The notes: generated by a model not told the origin, from the sequence alone. Numbered from the stretch's first letter, positions 42,402 through 51,977 are shown. The stretch: DNA of 64,000 nt from Streptomyces spinoverrucosus (GCF_015712165.1 NZ_JADPZX010000001.1:5840001-5904000), one strand, 5' to 3'. Translations and numbers: made by a program.

Positions 42402-43391
42402 ATGCCCCTCCCGAAAGCCGAACTGCACCTGCACATCGAAGGCACCCTGGAGCCGGAGCTCGCTTTCGAGCTCGCCGCACGCAACGGCGTGCGGCTGCCC
42501 TACGCGGACACCGACGAGCTGCGCAAGGCGTACCAGTTCGAGGACCTTCAGTCCTTCCTGAACCTGTACTACGAGCTCATGGCCGTGCTGCGCACCGAGC
42601 AGGACTTCGCGGACCTCGCGAACGCCTACCTCGCCCGGGCCGCCGCGCAGGGCGTGCGGCACGCGGAGATCTTCTTCGACCCGCAGGCGCACATCGCCCG
42701 CGGGGTCGGCATGGGCACGGTGGTCGAGGGCCTGTGGCGGGCGCTGGAGCACAGCGAGCGCGCGCACGGGATCTCCACCCAGCTGATCATGTGCTTCCTG
42801 CGGGACGAGTCCGCCGAGTCGGCGATGGCGACGCTGGACGCGGCGAAGCCGTATCTGGACCGGATCACCGGGGTCGGGCTGGACTCCGCCGAGGTCGGGC
42901 ATCCGCCGGTGAAGTTCCGTGAGGTGTACGAGGCCGCCGCCGCCCTCGGGCTGCGGCGGGTGGCGCATGCCGGGGAGGAGGGGCCGCCGGAGTACGTCAC
43001 CGAGGCCCTCGACGTGCTCGGCGTCGAGCGCGTCGACCACGGGCTGCGCTGCATGGAGGATCCGGCGCTGGTGGAGCGGCTGGTGCGGGAGCGGATCCCG
43101 CTGACGCTGTGCCCGCTGTCCAACGTCCGGCTGCGTGCCGTCGACGTCCTCGCAGGCCATCCGCTGCCCGCGATGCTCGACGCGGGGCTGCTGTGCACGG
43201 TCAACTCCGACGACCCGGCGTACTTCGGCGGGTACGTGGGTGACAACTTCGACGCGGTGCGCTCGGCGCTGGGACTGACCGAGGACGCGTTGAGGGAGCT
43301 TGCCCGCAACTCCTTCGTCGCGTCGTTCCTGGAGCACGACGAGGAGCGGCGGGCGCGGTATCTCGCGGAGGTGGAGGCGTACGAGTTCTAA
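42402..43391 (+). CDS. Adenine deaminase-type member of the adenosine deaminase family
   Basis: A 329-residue amidohydrolase. PKAELHLHIEGTLEPEL holds the first two metal His, AHAGEEGPPEY another His and the catalytic Glu, DHGLR and NSDDPAYFGGY the last ligands. The HIEGTLEPEL, LRTEQDF and FDPQAH(I/T) blocks and the DSSEVGHPP-like segment DSAEVGHPPVKF fit the Pseudomonas-type adenine deaminase better than classical adenosine deaminase, as I recall these sequences. Start: ATG 42402 (-10 box six bases upstream); an in-frame GTG at 42378 overlaps the rnz stop and is an alternative. Confidence 0.85.
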   Translation: MPLPKAELHLHIEGTLEPELAFELAARNGVRLPYADTDELRKAYQFEDLQSFLNLYYELMAVLRTEQDFADLANAYLARAAAQGVRHAEIFFDPQAHIARGVGMGTVVEGLWRALEHSERAHGISTQLIMCFLRDESAESAMATLDAAKPYLDRITGVGLDSAEVGHPPVKFREVYEAAAALGLRRVAHAGEEGPPEYVTEALDVLGVERVDHGLRCMEDPALVERLVRERIPLTLCPLSNVRLRAVDVLAGHPLPAMLDAGLLCTVNSDDPAYFGGYVGDNFDAVRSALGLTEDALRELARNSFVASFLEHDEERRARYLAEVEAYEF

Positions 43392-43406
43392 GTGCTCGTG
43401 GGGCGC

Positions 43407-44591
43407 TTACGCGGCCGTCGCCTTGTCGTAGGCAGGTGTCTCCACCGGGATCTCCACCATCGGAAGCGAGCGTCTGCCCGCGCCGAGTGCCACCGCCGTC
43501 ATCGGCACGGCGATCACCAGCAGCCCGACGGCCAGCACCACGCCCATCGCCGGGAAACCGGCCCGCGCCGACAGCAGGCTGCCGGTCAGCGGGCCCGCCG
43601 CCGTGCCCAGCGAGGACGCGGAACCGACGAGTACCGCCCATCGGCCGCGCGGGTCGAGGGAGGCGGCGAGGCCGATGACGTACGACAGGACGATCGGGTA
43701 GAGCAGATTCCACGCGATCTCGCCGGTCGCGAAGGTCGTCAGGTCGGTCGCGGAGGCGCTCAGCGCGATGCACGCGGCGATGAGCACCGTGCCCGCCCCG
43801 ACGGGTAGGGCCCGGCCGAGCCGTGGGCCCAGCGCGCCCGCCCCGACGACCCCCAGCAGCCCCGCCCCGAGCGCCACCGCGAAGACCACGCCGACCGTGG
43901 CCTCGGACAAGTGGGCCTGGGTGAGGCCGATGCGGCCGCTGACGCCCCAGAGCGAGTTCTGGGCGAGGGACCAGCACAGCAGGGTGGCGGCCAGGATCAG
44001 GCCTGCGCGGGGGTGGGGGAGAGGGCTGGACTCCCGGCGGACGTGGCGGGCGGCCGTACGGACCGGGAGACGGGCGGTCAGCGGCCAGACGGCGAGCGCG
44101 GTGAGGGCGATCGCGGCCAGCGGGATGCCGTGGCCGGGGCCGAGGTGCGGGATCGTCAGATAGAGCGCCCCGGCGAGGGCGGAGACGCCGAGCAGGCCGA
44201 CCGTGGTGACGCGGTGCGGGTCGCGCTGTGCGGCGATCCCGGTGGCGGCGACCGCCGTGGCCGTACCGGATCCGAACCCGCCGACCATCGCGCCGGCGAC
44301 GACCGCGGGGACGGTGGTGGTGAGGGTGGCGCCGCCGTAACCGAGCACGGCGAGGGCGAGGCCGACGCGGGCCAGGGTGCGCGGGCCGACCCGGTCGACG
44401 CGGGACGCCAGCAGGAACCCGGCCGCCGCCGAACTCAGCAGCAGCGCACTGCCGATGGCGCCCGCCTGGGTGGCGGAGACAGGAAGTCCGGAGTCCAGCC
44501 TGCCGACGACGGTCGGGAGGAGGTACGGGGCGAGGTACCCGGCCGTGAAAAGGGCGACGAGGGGCCAGGGGATGGTGCGGGGGGCGAACAC
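43407..44591 (-). CDS. MFS transporter
   Basis: A 394-residue permease with about twelve hydrophobic segments and short loops. Charged motif-A equivalents are seen in RVDRVGPRTLARVGL after helix 2. The fold is that of the drug/metabolite exporter-like MFS of actinomycetes; no substrate can be named. The frame is open to 44774 but the first about 60 residues there are not protein-like and lack a ribosome site; GTG 44591 with GGGAA upstream is preferred. It is convergent with the deaminase gene (15 bases apart) and 198 bases from the IclR stop. Confidence 0.78.
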   Translation of the reverse strand: MFAPRTIPWPLVALFTAGYLAPYLLPTVVGRLDSGLPVSATQAGAIGSALLLSSAAAGFLLASRVDRVGPRTLARVGLALAVLGYGGATLTTTVPAVVAGAMVGGFGSGTATAVAATGIAAQRDPHRVTTVGLLGVSALAGALYLTIPHLGPGHGIPLAAIALTALAVWPLTARLPVRTAARHVRRESSPLPHPRAGLILAATLLCWSLAQNSLWGVSGRIGLTQAHLSEATVGVVFAVALGAGLLGVVGAGALGPRLGRALPVGAGTVLIAACIALSASATDLTTFATGEIAWNLLYPIVLSYVIGLAASLDPRGRWAVLVGSASSLGTAAGPLTGSLLSARAGFPAMGVVLAVGLLVIAVPMTAVALGAGRRSLPMVEIPVETPAYDKATAA

Positions 44592-44789
44592 GGGCGTTCC
44601 CAGGGCATGCGAAAGGACGGCACAGAAAAGGGGGATTGGGCGACGACCGTCGACGGACAGGAACGCGCGGGCAATTTGTATCAAGCGGGGGGAGGGCGAC
44701 GGGAGGCCGGGATGGGTGATCTGGGTCACCTTCTGTTTGGGGTCGGCCAAGCCGGGTAAATGAGCGCCTTCCACTCGCCTTCCGGCCGG

Positions 44790-45572
44790 CTAACGCCAGT
44801 GCGCGGCCCCGCCGGTCGCCGGCGCCGTCGCCTCGATCTTCGCCCTGATCTCCCGCATCACCGCGACGATCCGCTCCTCCCGGCCCGGCGTCAGCCGGGC
44901 CACCGGCACCGAGCAGCTGATCGCGTCCTGGGCCGGGTCGTCGTAGCGCAGCGCCAAGCCGAAGCCGACGATGCCGAGCACGCCCTCCTCGCGGTCCACC
45001 GAGTAGCCGCGCGACCGGACCTCGGCGAGGTCGGCGGCGAGGGACGCACGGGTGGTGTGGGTGTGGGGGGTGAGCGCCTCGTACGGGCCGTCGGGCAGGT
45101 CGGTGTCGGGGCGTTCGGCGAGCAACGCCTTGCCCAGGGCGCCCACATGGGCGGGCAGCCTGCGCCCGACCCGGCTGATGGTCCGCAGGTACTCGTGCGA
45201 CTCACGGGTCGCCAGATACGCCACGTCCCGGCCGTCCAGCCGACCCATATGGATGGTCTCGCCGAGCGCCTCCGACGCCTCGTCGAGGTAGGGGCGTACG
45301 ACGCGGACGCGTGGGTCGGAGTCGAGGTAGCTGGTGCCGGTGAGCAGGGCACGGATGCCGATGCCGTACAGGGAGCCGGTGACGTCGGTACGGACCCAGC
45401 CGCGGGCGGCGAGGGTCTGCAGCAGCGCGTACATCGAACTGCGGGGCACGCCGAGCTCGTCCGCCAGCTCCTGAAGCCGCGCCGGACGGTCGCCGCGCGC
45501 GGCCAGCAGCTCCAGCAACTCGACCGTACGCGCCGCCGATTTCACCTCGCGGACGCCGCCTGTCTCCGACAT
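44790..45572 (-). CDS. IclR-family regulator of the glucarate operon
   Basis: A 260-residue regulator: an N-terminal winged helix-turn-helix (SAARTVELLELLAARGDRPARLQELADELGVPRSSMYALLQTL) and an IclR effector domain (YLDEASEALGETIHMGRL ... ARLTPGREERIV). ATG at 45572 has CAGGAC close upstream. It is transcribed away from kdgD-gudD-permease with 120 bases between, so it most likely controls that operon and itself, with glucarate or a breakdown product as inducer. Confidence 0.85.
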   Translation of the reverse strand: MSETGGVREVKSAARTVELLELLAARGDRPARLQELADELGVPRSSMYALLQTLAARGWVRTDVTGSLYGIGIRALLTGTSYLDSDPRVRVVRPYLDEASEALGETIHMGRLDGRDVAYLATRESHEYLRTISRVGRRLPAHVGALGKALLAERPDTDLPDGPYEALTPHTHTTRASLAADLAEVRSRGYSVDREEGVLGIVGFGLALRYDDPAQDAISCSVPVARLTPGREERIVAVMREIRAKIEATAPATGGAAHWR

Positions 45573-45628
45573 GTCCTGATCGTAAGCAGGGGCGCCGCCC
45601 TGCGATGCGTCGCGGTGTGCGCGAACCA

Positions 45629-45657
45629 TTGACGGCCGCCGTTCGCCTATCTAATCT
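45629..45657 (+). promoter_or_regulatory. Promoter of the glucarate operon
   Basis: TTGACG (45629-45634), 17-bp spacer, TAATCT (45652-45657): the best match to the sigma-70-type consensus in the window. Initiation near 45664. Confidence 0.7.
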
Positions 45658-45666
45658 CCGTCTTCA

Positions 45667-45687
45667 TACGTGGATGGCGTCTACATA
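45667..45687. promoter_or_regulatory. Candidate IclR operator
   Basis: TACGTGGA-TGGCG-TCTACATA, an imperfect 8-5-8 inverted repeat (6 of 8 pairs), just downstream of the inferred start site, where bound repressor would block transcription. Confidence 0.35.
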
Positions 45688-45692
45688 GGGAG

Positions 45693-46640
45693 ATGATGGG
45701 CGTGGGTCTCGACACCGGCGTGGCGGCGCGGCTGCGGGAGGGGATGGCGGGCGGCGTGCTGTCCTTCCCGCTCACCGTCTTCCACGACGACGGCTCCCTC
45801 GACCTCGACGGCTTCCGCGCGTATCTCGCCGCGCAGCTCGCCACCGGGCCCGGCGCGGTCTTCCCCGCCTGCGGCACCGGCGAGTTCTTCTCGCTGGACG
45901 AGGACGAGTACCGGCAGGTCGTCACGGCCACTGTGCACGAGGCGGCGGGACGCGTGCCGGTCGTGGCCGGGGTCGGCTACGGCTGGGCGCAGGCCGTACG
46001 GTTCGCCCGGATCGCCGAGGACGCCGGCGCCGACGCGCTGCTCGTGCTGCCGCACTATCTCGTCGCCGTACCGCAGGACGGCCTGGTCGCCCAGCTGGAG
46101 CAGCTCGCCGCCCGCACCCCGCTGCCGCTCATCGCCTACCAGCGCGGCCAGGTCGCCTACGGCACCGAGGCGTTCCGCCGGATCGCGCGGATCCCCGGCG
46201 TCATCGGCCTCAAGGACGGGCACAGCGACCTCGACCGGCTCCAGCGCCTCACCCTCGCCTCCCCCGAGGACTTCCTGTTCTTCAACGGGGCCGCCACCGC
46301 CGAGATCCAGGCCCGCGCCTACGCCGCCGTCGGCGTCCCCGCCTACTCCTCCGCCGTGCACGCCTTCGCCCCCGAGATCGCGAACGCCTTCTTCACCGCC
46401 CTGCGCGACGGCGACGAGGGGGTGGTGGAGAAGCTGCTGCGGGACTTCTACGTGCCGTTCGTCGAACTGCGCGACCGGACGCCCGGATACGCCGTGTCGC
46501 TGGTCAAGGCGGCGGCCCGGCTGCGTGGCCGGCCGGTCGGCCCGGTCCGCGCCCCGCTCACCGAACCCTCGTCGGCCGACCTCGCCGACCTCAGGACCCT
46601 GCTCGCCACCGGACTCGACCTCGTAGGAGCCGCCCTGTGA
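45693..46640 (+). CDS. kdgD: 5-dehydro-4-deoxyglucarate dehydratase
   Basis: A 315-residue class I aldolase-fold enzyme (DHDPS superfamily) converting 5-keto-4-deoxy-glucarate to 2-oxoglutarate semialdehyde, CO2 and water. The Schiff-base Lys lies in GVIGLKDGH, the Tyr in PLIAYQRG, and FNGAATAEIQARAYAAVGVPAYSSAVHAFAP is diagnostic for KdgD rather than DapA. GGGAG lies just before ATGATG; the start may be 45693, 45696 or GTG 45702. Its TGA overlaps the GTG of gudD. Confidence 0.9.
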   Translation: MMGVGLDTGVAARLREGMAGGVLSFPLTVFHDDGSLDLDGFRAYLAAQLATGPGAVFPACGTGEFFSLDEDEYRQVVTATVHEAAGRVPVVAGVGYGWAQAVRFARIAEDAGADALLVLPHYLVAVPQDGLVAQLEQLAARTPLPLIAYQRGQVAYGTEAFRRIARIPGVIGLKDGHSDLDRLQRLTLASPEDFLFFNGAATAEIQARAYAAVGVPAYSSAVHAFAPEIANAFFTALRDGDEGVVEKLLRDFYVPFVELRDRTPGYAVSLVKAAARLRGRPVGPVRAPLTEPSSADLADLRTLLATGLDLVGAAL

Positions 46641-47926
46641 ACCTCACGATCGCGAGCGTCCACCTGACCCCGATCCTGGTCGCCGACCCGCCGCTGCTGA
46701 ACACGCAGGGCGTCCACCAGCCGTACACGCCCCGGCTGATCGTGGAGGTGGTGACGGCGGACGGCGTGACCGGCGTCGGGGAGACGTACGGGGACGCCAA
46801 GTACCTGGAGCTGGCACGGCCCTTCGCGGAGAAACTGAAGGGACGGCAAGTCAGCGATCTCAACGGGCTGTTCGTCCTCGCCGACGAGGTGGCCGTGGAC
46901 GCCTCACGGGTCTCCGAGGCCGTGGACGTCGGCGGGTTGCGCGGCGTGCAGACCGCGGACAAGCTGCGGCTGTCCGTCGTCTCCGGCTTCGAGGTGGCCT
47001 GTCTGGACGCGCTGGGCAAGGCGCTCGGGCTGCCCGTGCACGCGCTGCTCGGGGGCAAGGTGCGGGACGCGGTCGAGTACAGCGCGTATCTCTTCTACAA
47101 GTGGGCCGAGCATCCGGAAGGCGTGGCCGCCGAGCAGGACGACTGGGGTGCCGCCCTCGACCCGGCCGGAGTCGTGGAGCAGGCGCGGAAGTTCAAGGAG
47201 CGGTACGGGTTCTCGTCCTTCAAGCTCAAGGGCGGGGTGTTCCCGCCCGACGAGGAGATCGCGGCCGTACGGGCGCTCGCGGAGGCCTTTCCCGGACATC
47301 CGCTGCGGCTCGACCCCAACGGTGCCTGGTCCGTGGAGACGTCGGTCAAGGTGGCCGAGGAACTCCGTGACGTCCTGGAGTACCTGGAGGACCCGGCGCT
47401 CGGCACGCCCGCCATGGCCGAGGTCGCCGCGCGGACCGGCGTACCGCTCGCCACCAACATGTGCGTGACGACGTTCGCCGAGATCAAGGAGGCGTTCACG
47501 CGGGGCGCCGTCCAGGTGGTCCTGTCCGACCACCACTACTGGGGCGGACTGCGCAACACCCAGCAACTCGCCGCCGTCTGCCGCACCTTCGGCGTCGGGG
47601 TGTCCATGCACTCCAACACCCACCTGGGGATCTCGCTGGCCGCCATGACCCACGTGGCGTCCACCGTCCCCGACCTCCATCACGCCTGCGACTCCCACTA
47701 CCCCTGGCAGTCCGAGGACGTGCTCACCGAGCGGCTGGTCTTCGAGAACGGGTCCGTGCGGGTCCCGGACGCCCCCGGCCTGGGCGTCGAACTCGACCGC
47801 GACCGGCTCGCCCTGCTGCACCGGCGCTGGCTGGACGACGACGGCACACTGCGCGACCGCGACGACGCGGCCGCGATGCGGATCGCCGATCCGGAGTGGG
47901 TCACTCCGGCGATGCCCCGCTGGTAA
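46637..47926 (+). CDS. gudD: Glucarate dehydratase
   Basis: A 429-residue enolase-superfamily enzyme (mandelate-racemase subgroup) dehydrating D-glucarate, perhaps L-idarate too, to 5-keto-4-deoxy-glucarate, the KdgD substrate. FKLKGGVF supplies the catalytic Lys pair, RLDPNGAWS the first metal Asp, and MHSNTHLGISLAAM contains the catalytic His region. GTGA overlap with kdgD. Together with the downstream permease this forms a self-contained glucarate uptake and breakdown operon. Confidence 0.92.
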   Translation: MNLTIASVHLTPILVADPPLLNTQGVHQPYTPRLIVEVVTADGVTGVGETYGDAKYLELARPFAEKLKGRQVSDLNGLFVLADEVAVDASRVSEAVDVGGLRGVQTADKLRLSVVSGFEVACLDALGKALGLPVHALLGGKVRDAVEYSAYLFYKWAEHPEGVAAEQDDWGAALDPAGVVEQARKFKERYGFSSFKLKGGVFPPDEEIAAVRALAEAFPGHPLRLDPNGAWSVETSVKVAEELRDVLEYLEDPALGTPAMAEVAARTGVPLATNMCVTTFAEIKEAFTRGAVQVVLSDHHYWGGLRNTQQLAAVCRTFGVGVSMHSNTHLGISLAAMTHVASTVPDLHHACDSHYPWQSEDVLTERLVFENGSVRVPDAPGLGVELDRDRLALLHRRWLDDDGTLRDRDDAAAMRIADPEWVTPAMPRW

Positions 47927-47978
47927 CACCCTCGACCGCCGGTAACTCCCCTTCCCCTGCCCACGATCGGAGCCGCTC

Positions 47979-49412
47979 GTGTCCGCAGCAGTACCCGAAG
48001 CCCCTGGAGTGCACCCGCCCGCCGTCCAGTCCGCCATCCGCAAGATCTTCCGCCGCGTGGTCCCGCTCTTCTTCGTGATGTTCGTCGCGAACTACATGGA
48101 CCGCGTCAACCTCGGCTTCGCCCAGGACGAACTCCGCGCCGACGTCGGGCTGTCGGCCGCCGCGTTCGGCCTCGGCGCCGGGATCTTCTTCATCGCCTAC
48201 GCCCTCTTCGAAGTCCCCTCCAACATGCTGATGGAGCGCTACGGCGCCAAGGTCTGGCTCACCCGGATCATGATCAGCTGGGGTGTCGTGGCGACCGCGA
48301 TGGCGTTCGTCAACAGCGTGGAGATGTTCTACGCACTGCGCTTTCTGCTCGGCGTGGCGGAGGCGGGCTTCTTCCCGGCCGTCATCTACTACTTCTCCCG
48401 CTGGCTGCCCGACTCCCACCGCGGCCGCGCCACGTCCATCTTTCTGATGGGGTCCGGCACGGCGACGGTCATCGTCGGCCCGGTCTCCGGCGCGCTGATG
48501 GAGATGCACGGCATCTGGGGGCACGCCGGCTGGCAGTGGATGTTCTTCATCGAGGGCATCTTCTCCGTCGTCCTGGGCTTCGTCGTCTACCGGTTCCTCG
48601 ACTCCGGCATCGAGACGGCGAGTTGGCTGACGCAGGAGGAGAAGTCCGGCCTCGTCGCCGTCATCGACGCGGAGCAGGAGGCACGGGCCACCGGGGGTGC
48701 GCACATCTCCCGCTGGAGGCTGCTCGCCGATCCCCAGATGCTGCTCTTCCTGTGGATCTACTTCGCTATCAACGTGGCGTTGTACGCGGTGACCTTCTGG
48801 CTGCCGTCGATCGTGGCCGACATCGGCGGACTGAGCGACTTCCAGGTGGGGCTGCTGACGTCGGTGCCGTGGCTGTGCGCGATCGTCGCCGTGTACGTCA
48901 GCGGGCGGATCTCCGACCGGATCGGCAAGCGGCGGCCGATCCTGATGACGCTGCTGGTGCTGGGCGGTTGCGGCACGCTGCTGGCGGTGTTCGTGTCGCC
49001 GTGGGTGGGGCTGGGCGCGCTGTGCCTGGCCGCGGTGGGCTTCAAACCCGCGTCCCCGATCTTCTGGACCATCCCCCAGAGCTACCTGGACGCCCGGGCC
49101 GCCGCCCCCGGCATCGCCCTGATCAACTCCATCGGCAACCTCGGCGGCTTCGTCGCCCCGACCGCCTTCGGCCTCATCGAGGACGCGACCGGCTCCACCA
49201 AGGGCGGCCTGGTCGGCCTGACGGTGGTCGGCTTCCTGGCGGCGGTGAGCGTCCTGCTGGTGCGCGGCGGCGGACGGAACGACCGGGTGCGGGGCGGGGA
49301 GGCACCGGCACGGGCAGCCGCCGCCACGGCCACCCCCAAGTCGGCACCGGGCGCGGCACGGTCCGCTTCGGGGCCGCCGGGCGCCGGGCGGCCGGGTCCG
49401 GCGACGGCGTGA
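47979..49412 (+). CDS. MFS permease, glucarate/galactarate (ACS) family
   Basis: A 477-residue symporter with twelve transmembrane segments and the anion:cation symporter layout: RVNLGFAQDELRADVGLSAAAFGLGAGIFF, then EVPSNMLMERYGAKVWLTRI. GudP/D-galactonate transporters share these blocks. GTG start, 52 bases after gudD. The C-terminus is a disordered Ala/Pro/Gly-rich tail of about 50 residues, longer than in E. coli relatives. Substrate assigned from operon context. Confidence 0.88.
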   Translation: MSAAVPEAPGVHPPAVQSAIRKIFRRVVPLFFVMFVANYMDRVNLGFAQDELRADVGLSAAAFGLGAGIFFIAYALFEVPSNMLMERYGAKVWLTRIMISWGVVATAMAFVNSVEMFYALRFLLGVAEAGFFPAVIYYFSRWLPDSHRGRATSIFLMGSGTATVIVGPVSGALMEMHGIWGHAGWQWMFFIEGIFSVVLGFVVYRFLDSGIETASWLTQEEKSGLVAVIDAEQEARATGGAHISRWRLLADPQMLLFLWIYFAINVALYAVTFWLPSIVADIGGLSDFQVGLLTSVPWLCAIVAVYVSGRISDRIGKRRPILMTLLVLGGCGTLLAVFVSPWVGLGALCLAAVGFKPASPIFWTIPQSYLDARAAAPGIALINSIGNLGGFVAPTAFGLIEDATGSTKGGLVGLTVVGFLAAVSVLLVRGGGRNDRVRGGEAPARAAAATATPKSAPGAARSASGPPGAGRPGPATA

Positions 49413-49534
49413 CGCGGCGGACCGCGCGCGTGACGGGGCGTGGCTCCTCGTGACCGTGCGGGCCTCCATCTGCGGCGACCTCGTAGAGGTCCTTCTCCCG
49501 TGACCGGACAACCGCTGTCAGTGACGTGGTGCAC

Positions 49535-49549
49535 ACTGGCCAGACCAGT
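49535..49549. promoter_or_regulatory. Inverted repeat upstream of the PfkB kinase
   Basis: ACTGG-CCAGA-CCAGT, a near-palindrome flanked by GTGGT and ACCAC. It resembles DasR/GntR-type sites (ACTGGTCTAGACCAGT) but is one base shorter. It lies about 20 bases before the kinase start. Confidence 0.4.
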
Positions 49550-49569
49550 ACCACGTCAGGGAGCGCACT

Positions 49570-50721
49570 GTGACCGCGTCCACCGGAGAGGGGCCGCAGC
49601 CCACCGCGACGGCGGTGCCGACCATCCGCCAGGGTCGGTACTGCCACGCCCACGTCGACCCCCTGGCCGCCCTGCGCGGGCAGGGCGAGCCGCCCTGGGA
49701 CGTCTATCTCACCGGCACCGTCTTCCTCGACATCGTCTTCACCGGGCTCGACTCCGCCCCGGTGCGCGGGACCGAGTCCTGGGCGCGCGGGATGGGGTCG
49801 AGCCCCGGCGGCGTCGCCAACATGGCGACCGCGCTGTCCCGCCTCGGCCTGAAGACGTCCCTCGCGGCGGCCTTCGGCGACGACCACTACGGCGACTACT
49901 GCTGGGACGCCCTGGAGCAGGGCGAGGGCATCGACCTCACCCCGTCGCGCACGGTGCCCGGCTGGCACTCCCCGGTCACCGTCTCGATGGCGTACGAGGG
50001 CGAGCGCACCATGATCTCCCACGGCCACGAGCCGCCCCCCGAGGAGCCCGCCCCCGACTGCCCCCCACGCGCGCGTGCCGCCGTCGCCTCGCTCGTCCCC
50101 GGCGAGCGCGCCCCCTGGATCGCGCAGGCCGCGAGCAAGGGCACCCGCATCTTCGCCGACGTCGGCTGGGACGACACCGGGGCCTGGGACCTGGCCGGCC
50201 TCGCCGACCTCGAACACTGCGAGGCGTTCCTGCCCAACGCCGAGGAGGCGATGCGCTACACCGGCGCCACCTGCCCCCGCGCCGCCGCGCACGCCCTCGC
50301 CGAACACGTACCGCTCGCCGTGGTCACCCTGGGTGCGGACGGCGCGTACGCCGTGGACCGCCGCACCGGCGAGAGCGCCGAGGTCCCGGCGATCGCCGTC
50401 GAGGCCCTGGACCCCACCGGCGCGGGAGACGTCTTCGTCGCAGGCTTCGTCACCGGCACCCTGGCCGGCTGGCCCCTCGCCGACCGCCTGGCCTTCGCCG
50501 GCCTCACGGCCGCCCTGTCCGTCCAGGAGTTCGGCGGCTCCCTCTCGGCCCCCGGCTGGTCCGAGATCGGGGCCTGGTGGCGCAGGGTCCAGTCGTTCGA
50601 CGACCAGGACCCGGCGGCCCTGCGCCGGTACGCCTTCCTGGAAGACCTCATCCCCGCCACGTCCCGCCCCTGGCCGCTGCGCCGCGCGGTCCCGACGATC
50701 GGCTTCGGCCGGTCCGTCTGA
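49570..50721 (+). CDS. PfkB-family carbohydrate kinase
   Basis: A 383-residue ribokinase-like kinase. GGVANMATALSRLGL is the PfkB signature 1 region, VDPTGAGDVF-like LDPTGAGDVFVAGF carries the catalytic Asp, and a GDDHYGDYCWDALEQ segment precedes it. The protein is longer than ribokinase (about 310) at both ends. Substrate unknown; a sugar released from glycan or amino-sugar breakdown is possible given the DasR/GntR-like site upstream. GTG start with AGGGAG 6 nt upstream. Confidence 0.85.
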   Translation: MTASTGEGPQPTATAVPTIRQGRYCHAHVDPLAALRGQGEPPWDVYLTGTVFLDIVFTGLDSAPVRGTESWARGMGSSPGGVANMATALSRLGLKTSLAAAFGDDHYGDYCWDALEQGEGIDLTPSRTVPGWHSPVTVSMAYEGERTMISHGHEPPPEEPAPDCPPRARAAVASLVPGERAPWIAQAASKGTRIFADVGWDDTGAWDLAGLADLEHCEAFLPNAEEAMRYTGATCPRAAAHALAEHVPLAVVTLGADGAYAVDRRTGESAEVPAIAVEALDPTGAGDVFVAGFVTGTLAGWPLADRLAFAGLTAALSVQEFGGSLSAPGWSEIGAWWRRVQSFDDQDPAALRRYAFLEDLIPATSRPWPLRRAVPTIGFGRSV

Positions 50722-50891
50722 CCCCGTTGTCCCCCCGTTGTCCCCCGTTGCCCCGGGGCCCGTGTGCCGTACTGCGCATCGAAAAGGCCTACGGCGATGT
50801 CAGTCCCCCGGCGTACTCTGGAAATCGCCAGGCCGCCCTTGTGGCAGGCGAGTCGTATCGAGGAGGACGTGCAGGCCTTAAGCGCCGGCCC

Positions 50892-51965
50892 ATGACTCAG
50901 ACACCCACAGCTCACACCCCCGCGCAGGGGCAGGCGAGAGCACAGTTCACCGTCCCCGCCCAGCACCCCATGGTCACCGTCCTGGGGTCCGGCGACTCCC
51001 TTCTGCGCGTGATCGAGAAGGCCTTCCCGGCGGCCGACATCCACGTCCGGGGCAATGAGATCAGCGCGGTCGGGCCCGCGGCGGAAGTGGCCCTCGTCCA
51101 GCGCCTGTTCGACGAGATGATGCTGGTGCTCCGCACCGGGCAGCCGATGACGGAGGACGCAGTGGAACGCTCGATCGCCATGCTCCGGGCGACTGAGAAC
51201 GGCGAGGGCCCGGAGGAGACCCCGGCGCAGGTGCTCACCCAGAACATCCTGTCCTCGCGCGGCCGCACGATCCGCCCCAAGACCCTCAACCAGAAGCGGT
51301 ACGTCGACGCGATCGACAAGCACACGATCGTCTTCGGCATCGGCCCCGCCGGTACCGGCAAGACGTACCTGGCCATGGCCAAGGCGGTGCAGGCCCTGCA
51401 GTCCAAGCAGGTCAACCGCATCATCCTGACCCGCCCGGCCGTCGAGGCCGGCGAGCGCCTCGGCTTCCTGCCGGGCACGCTCTACGAGAAGATCGACCCC
51501 TACCTGCGCCCGCTCTACGACGCGCTGCACGACATGATCGACCCGGACTCGATTCCGCGGTTGATGGCGGCCGGGACGATCGAGGTCGCGCCGCTCGCGT
51601 ATATGCGTGGTCGGACTCTCAATGACGCCTTCATCATCCTGGACGAGGCCCAGAACACGAGCCCCGAGCAGATGAAGATGTTCCTCACCCGCCTCGGCTT
51701 CGACTCGAAGATCGTGATCACGGGTGATGTGACCCAGGTCGACCTGCCGAACGGCACCAAGTCCGGACTGCGGCAGGTGCGGGAGATCCTGGAGGGCGTC
51801 GAGGACGTCCACTTCTCCCTGCTGTCGTCCCACGATGTCGTCCGGCACAAGTTGGTGGGCCGTATTGTCGACGCGTACGAGAAGTACGACGACAAGCACG
51901 GCACGGAGAACGGCACGCACAAGGGCCGTGGCAAGACCGGCGCCAAGGGCTCCAAGGGGAAGTAG
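50892..51965 (+). CDS. phoH: PhoH-like ATPase (YbeZ)
   Basis: A 357-residue ATPase with an N-terminal KH-like part and a superfamily-1-type ATPase core: Walker A GPAGTGKT, the Thr/Arg-rich [17 protein letters not shown], Walker [10 protein letters not shown], and [12 protein letters not shown]. It works with YbeY in rRNA maturation. The C-terminal tail is Lys/Gly-rich. ATG 50892 is used; no ribosome site stands directly before it, although GAGGAGGAC lies 21 nt upstream. It starts the phoH-ybeY-corC-yjbR chain. Confidence 0.92.
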   Translation: MTQTPTAHTPAQGQARAQFTVPAQHPMVTVLGSGDSLLRVIEKAFPAADIHVRGNEISAVGPAAEVALVQRLFDEMMLVLRTGQPMTEDAVERSIAMLRATENGEGPEETPAQVLTQNILSSRGRTIRPKTLNQKRYVDAIDKHTIVFGIGPAGTGKTYLAMAKAVQALQSKQVNRIILTRPAVEAGERLGFLPGTLYEKIDPYLRPLYDALHDMIDPDSIPRLMAAGTIEVAPLAYMRGRTLNDAFIILDEAQNTSPEQMKMFLTRLGFDSKIVITGDVTQVDLPNGTKSGLRQVREILEGVEDVHFSLLSSHDVVRHKLVGRIVDAYEKYDDKHGTENGTHKGRGKTGAKGSKGK

Positions 51966-51977
51966 ACCAGCACGACC

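Noticed and set aside
44592..44774. 61-residue N-terminal extension of the MFS transporter
   Set aside because: Not membrane-like or conserved-looking, relatively A/T-rich leader, no ribosome site at its ATG.
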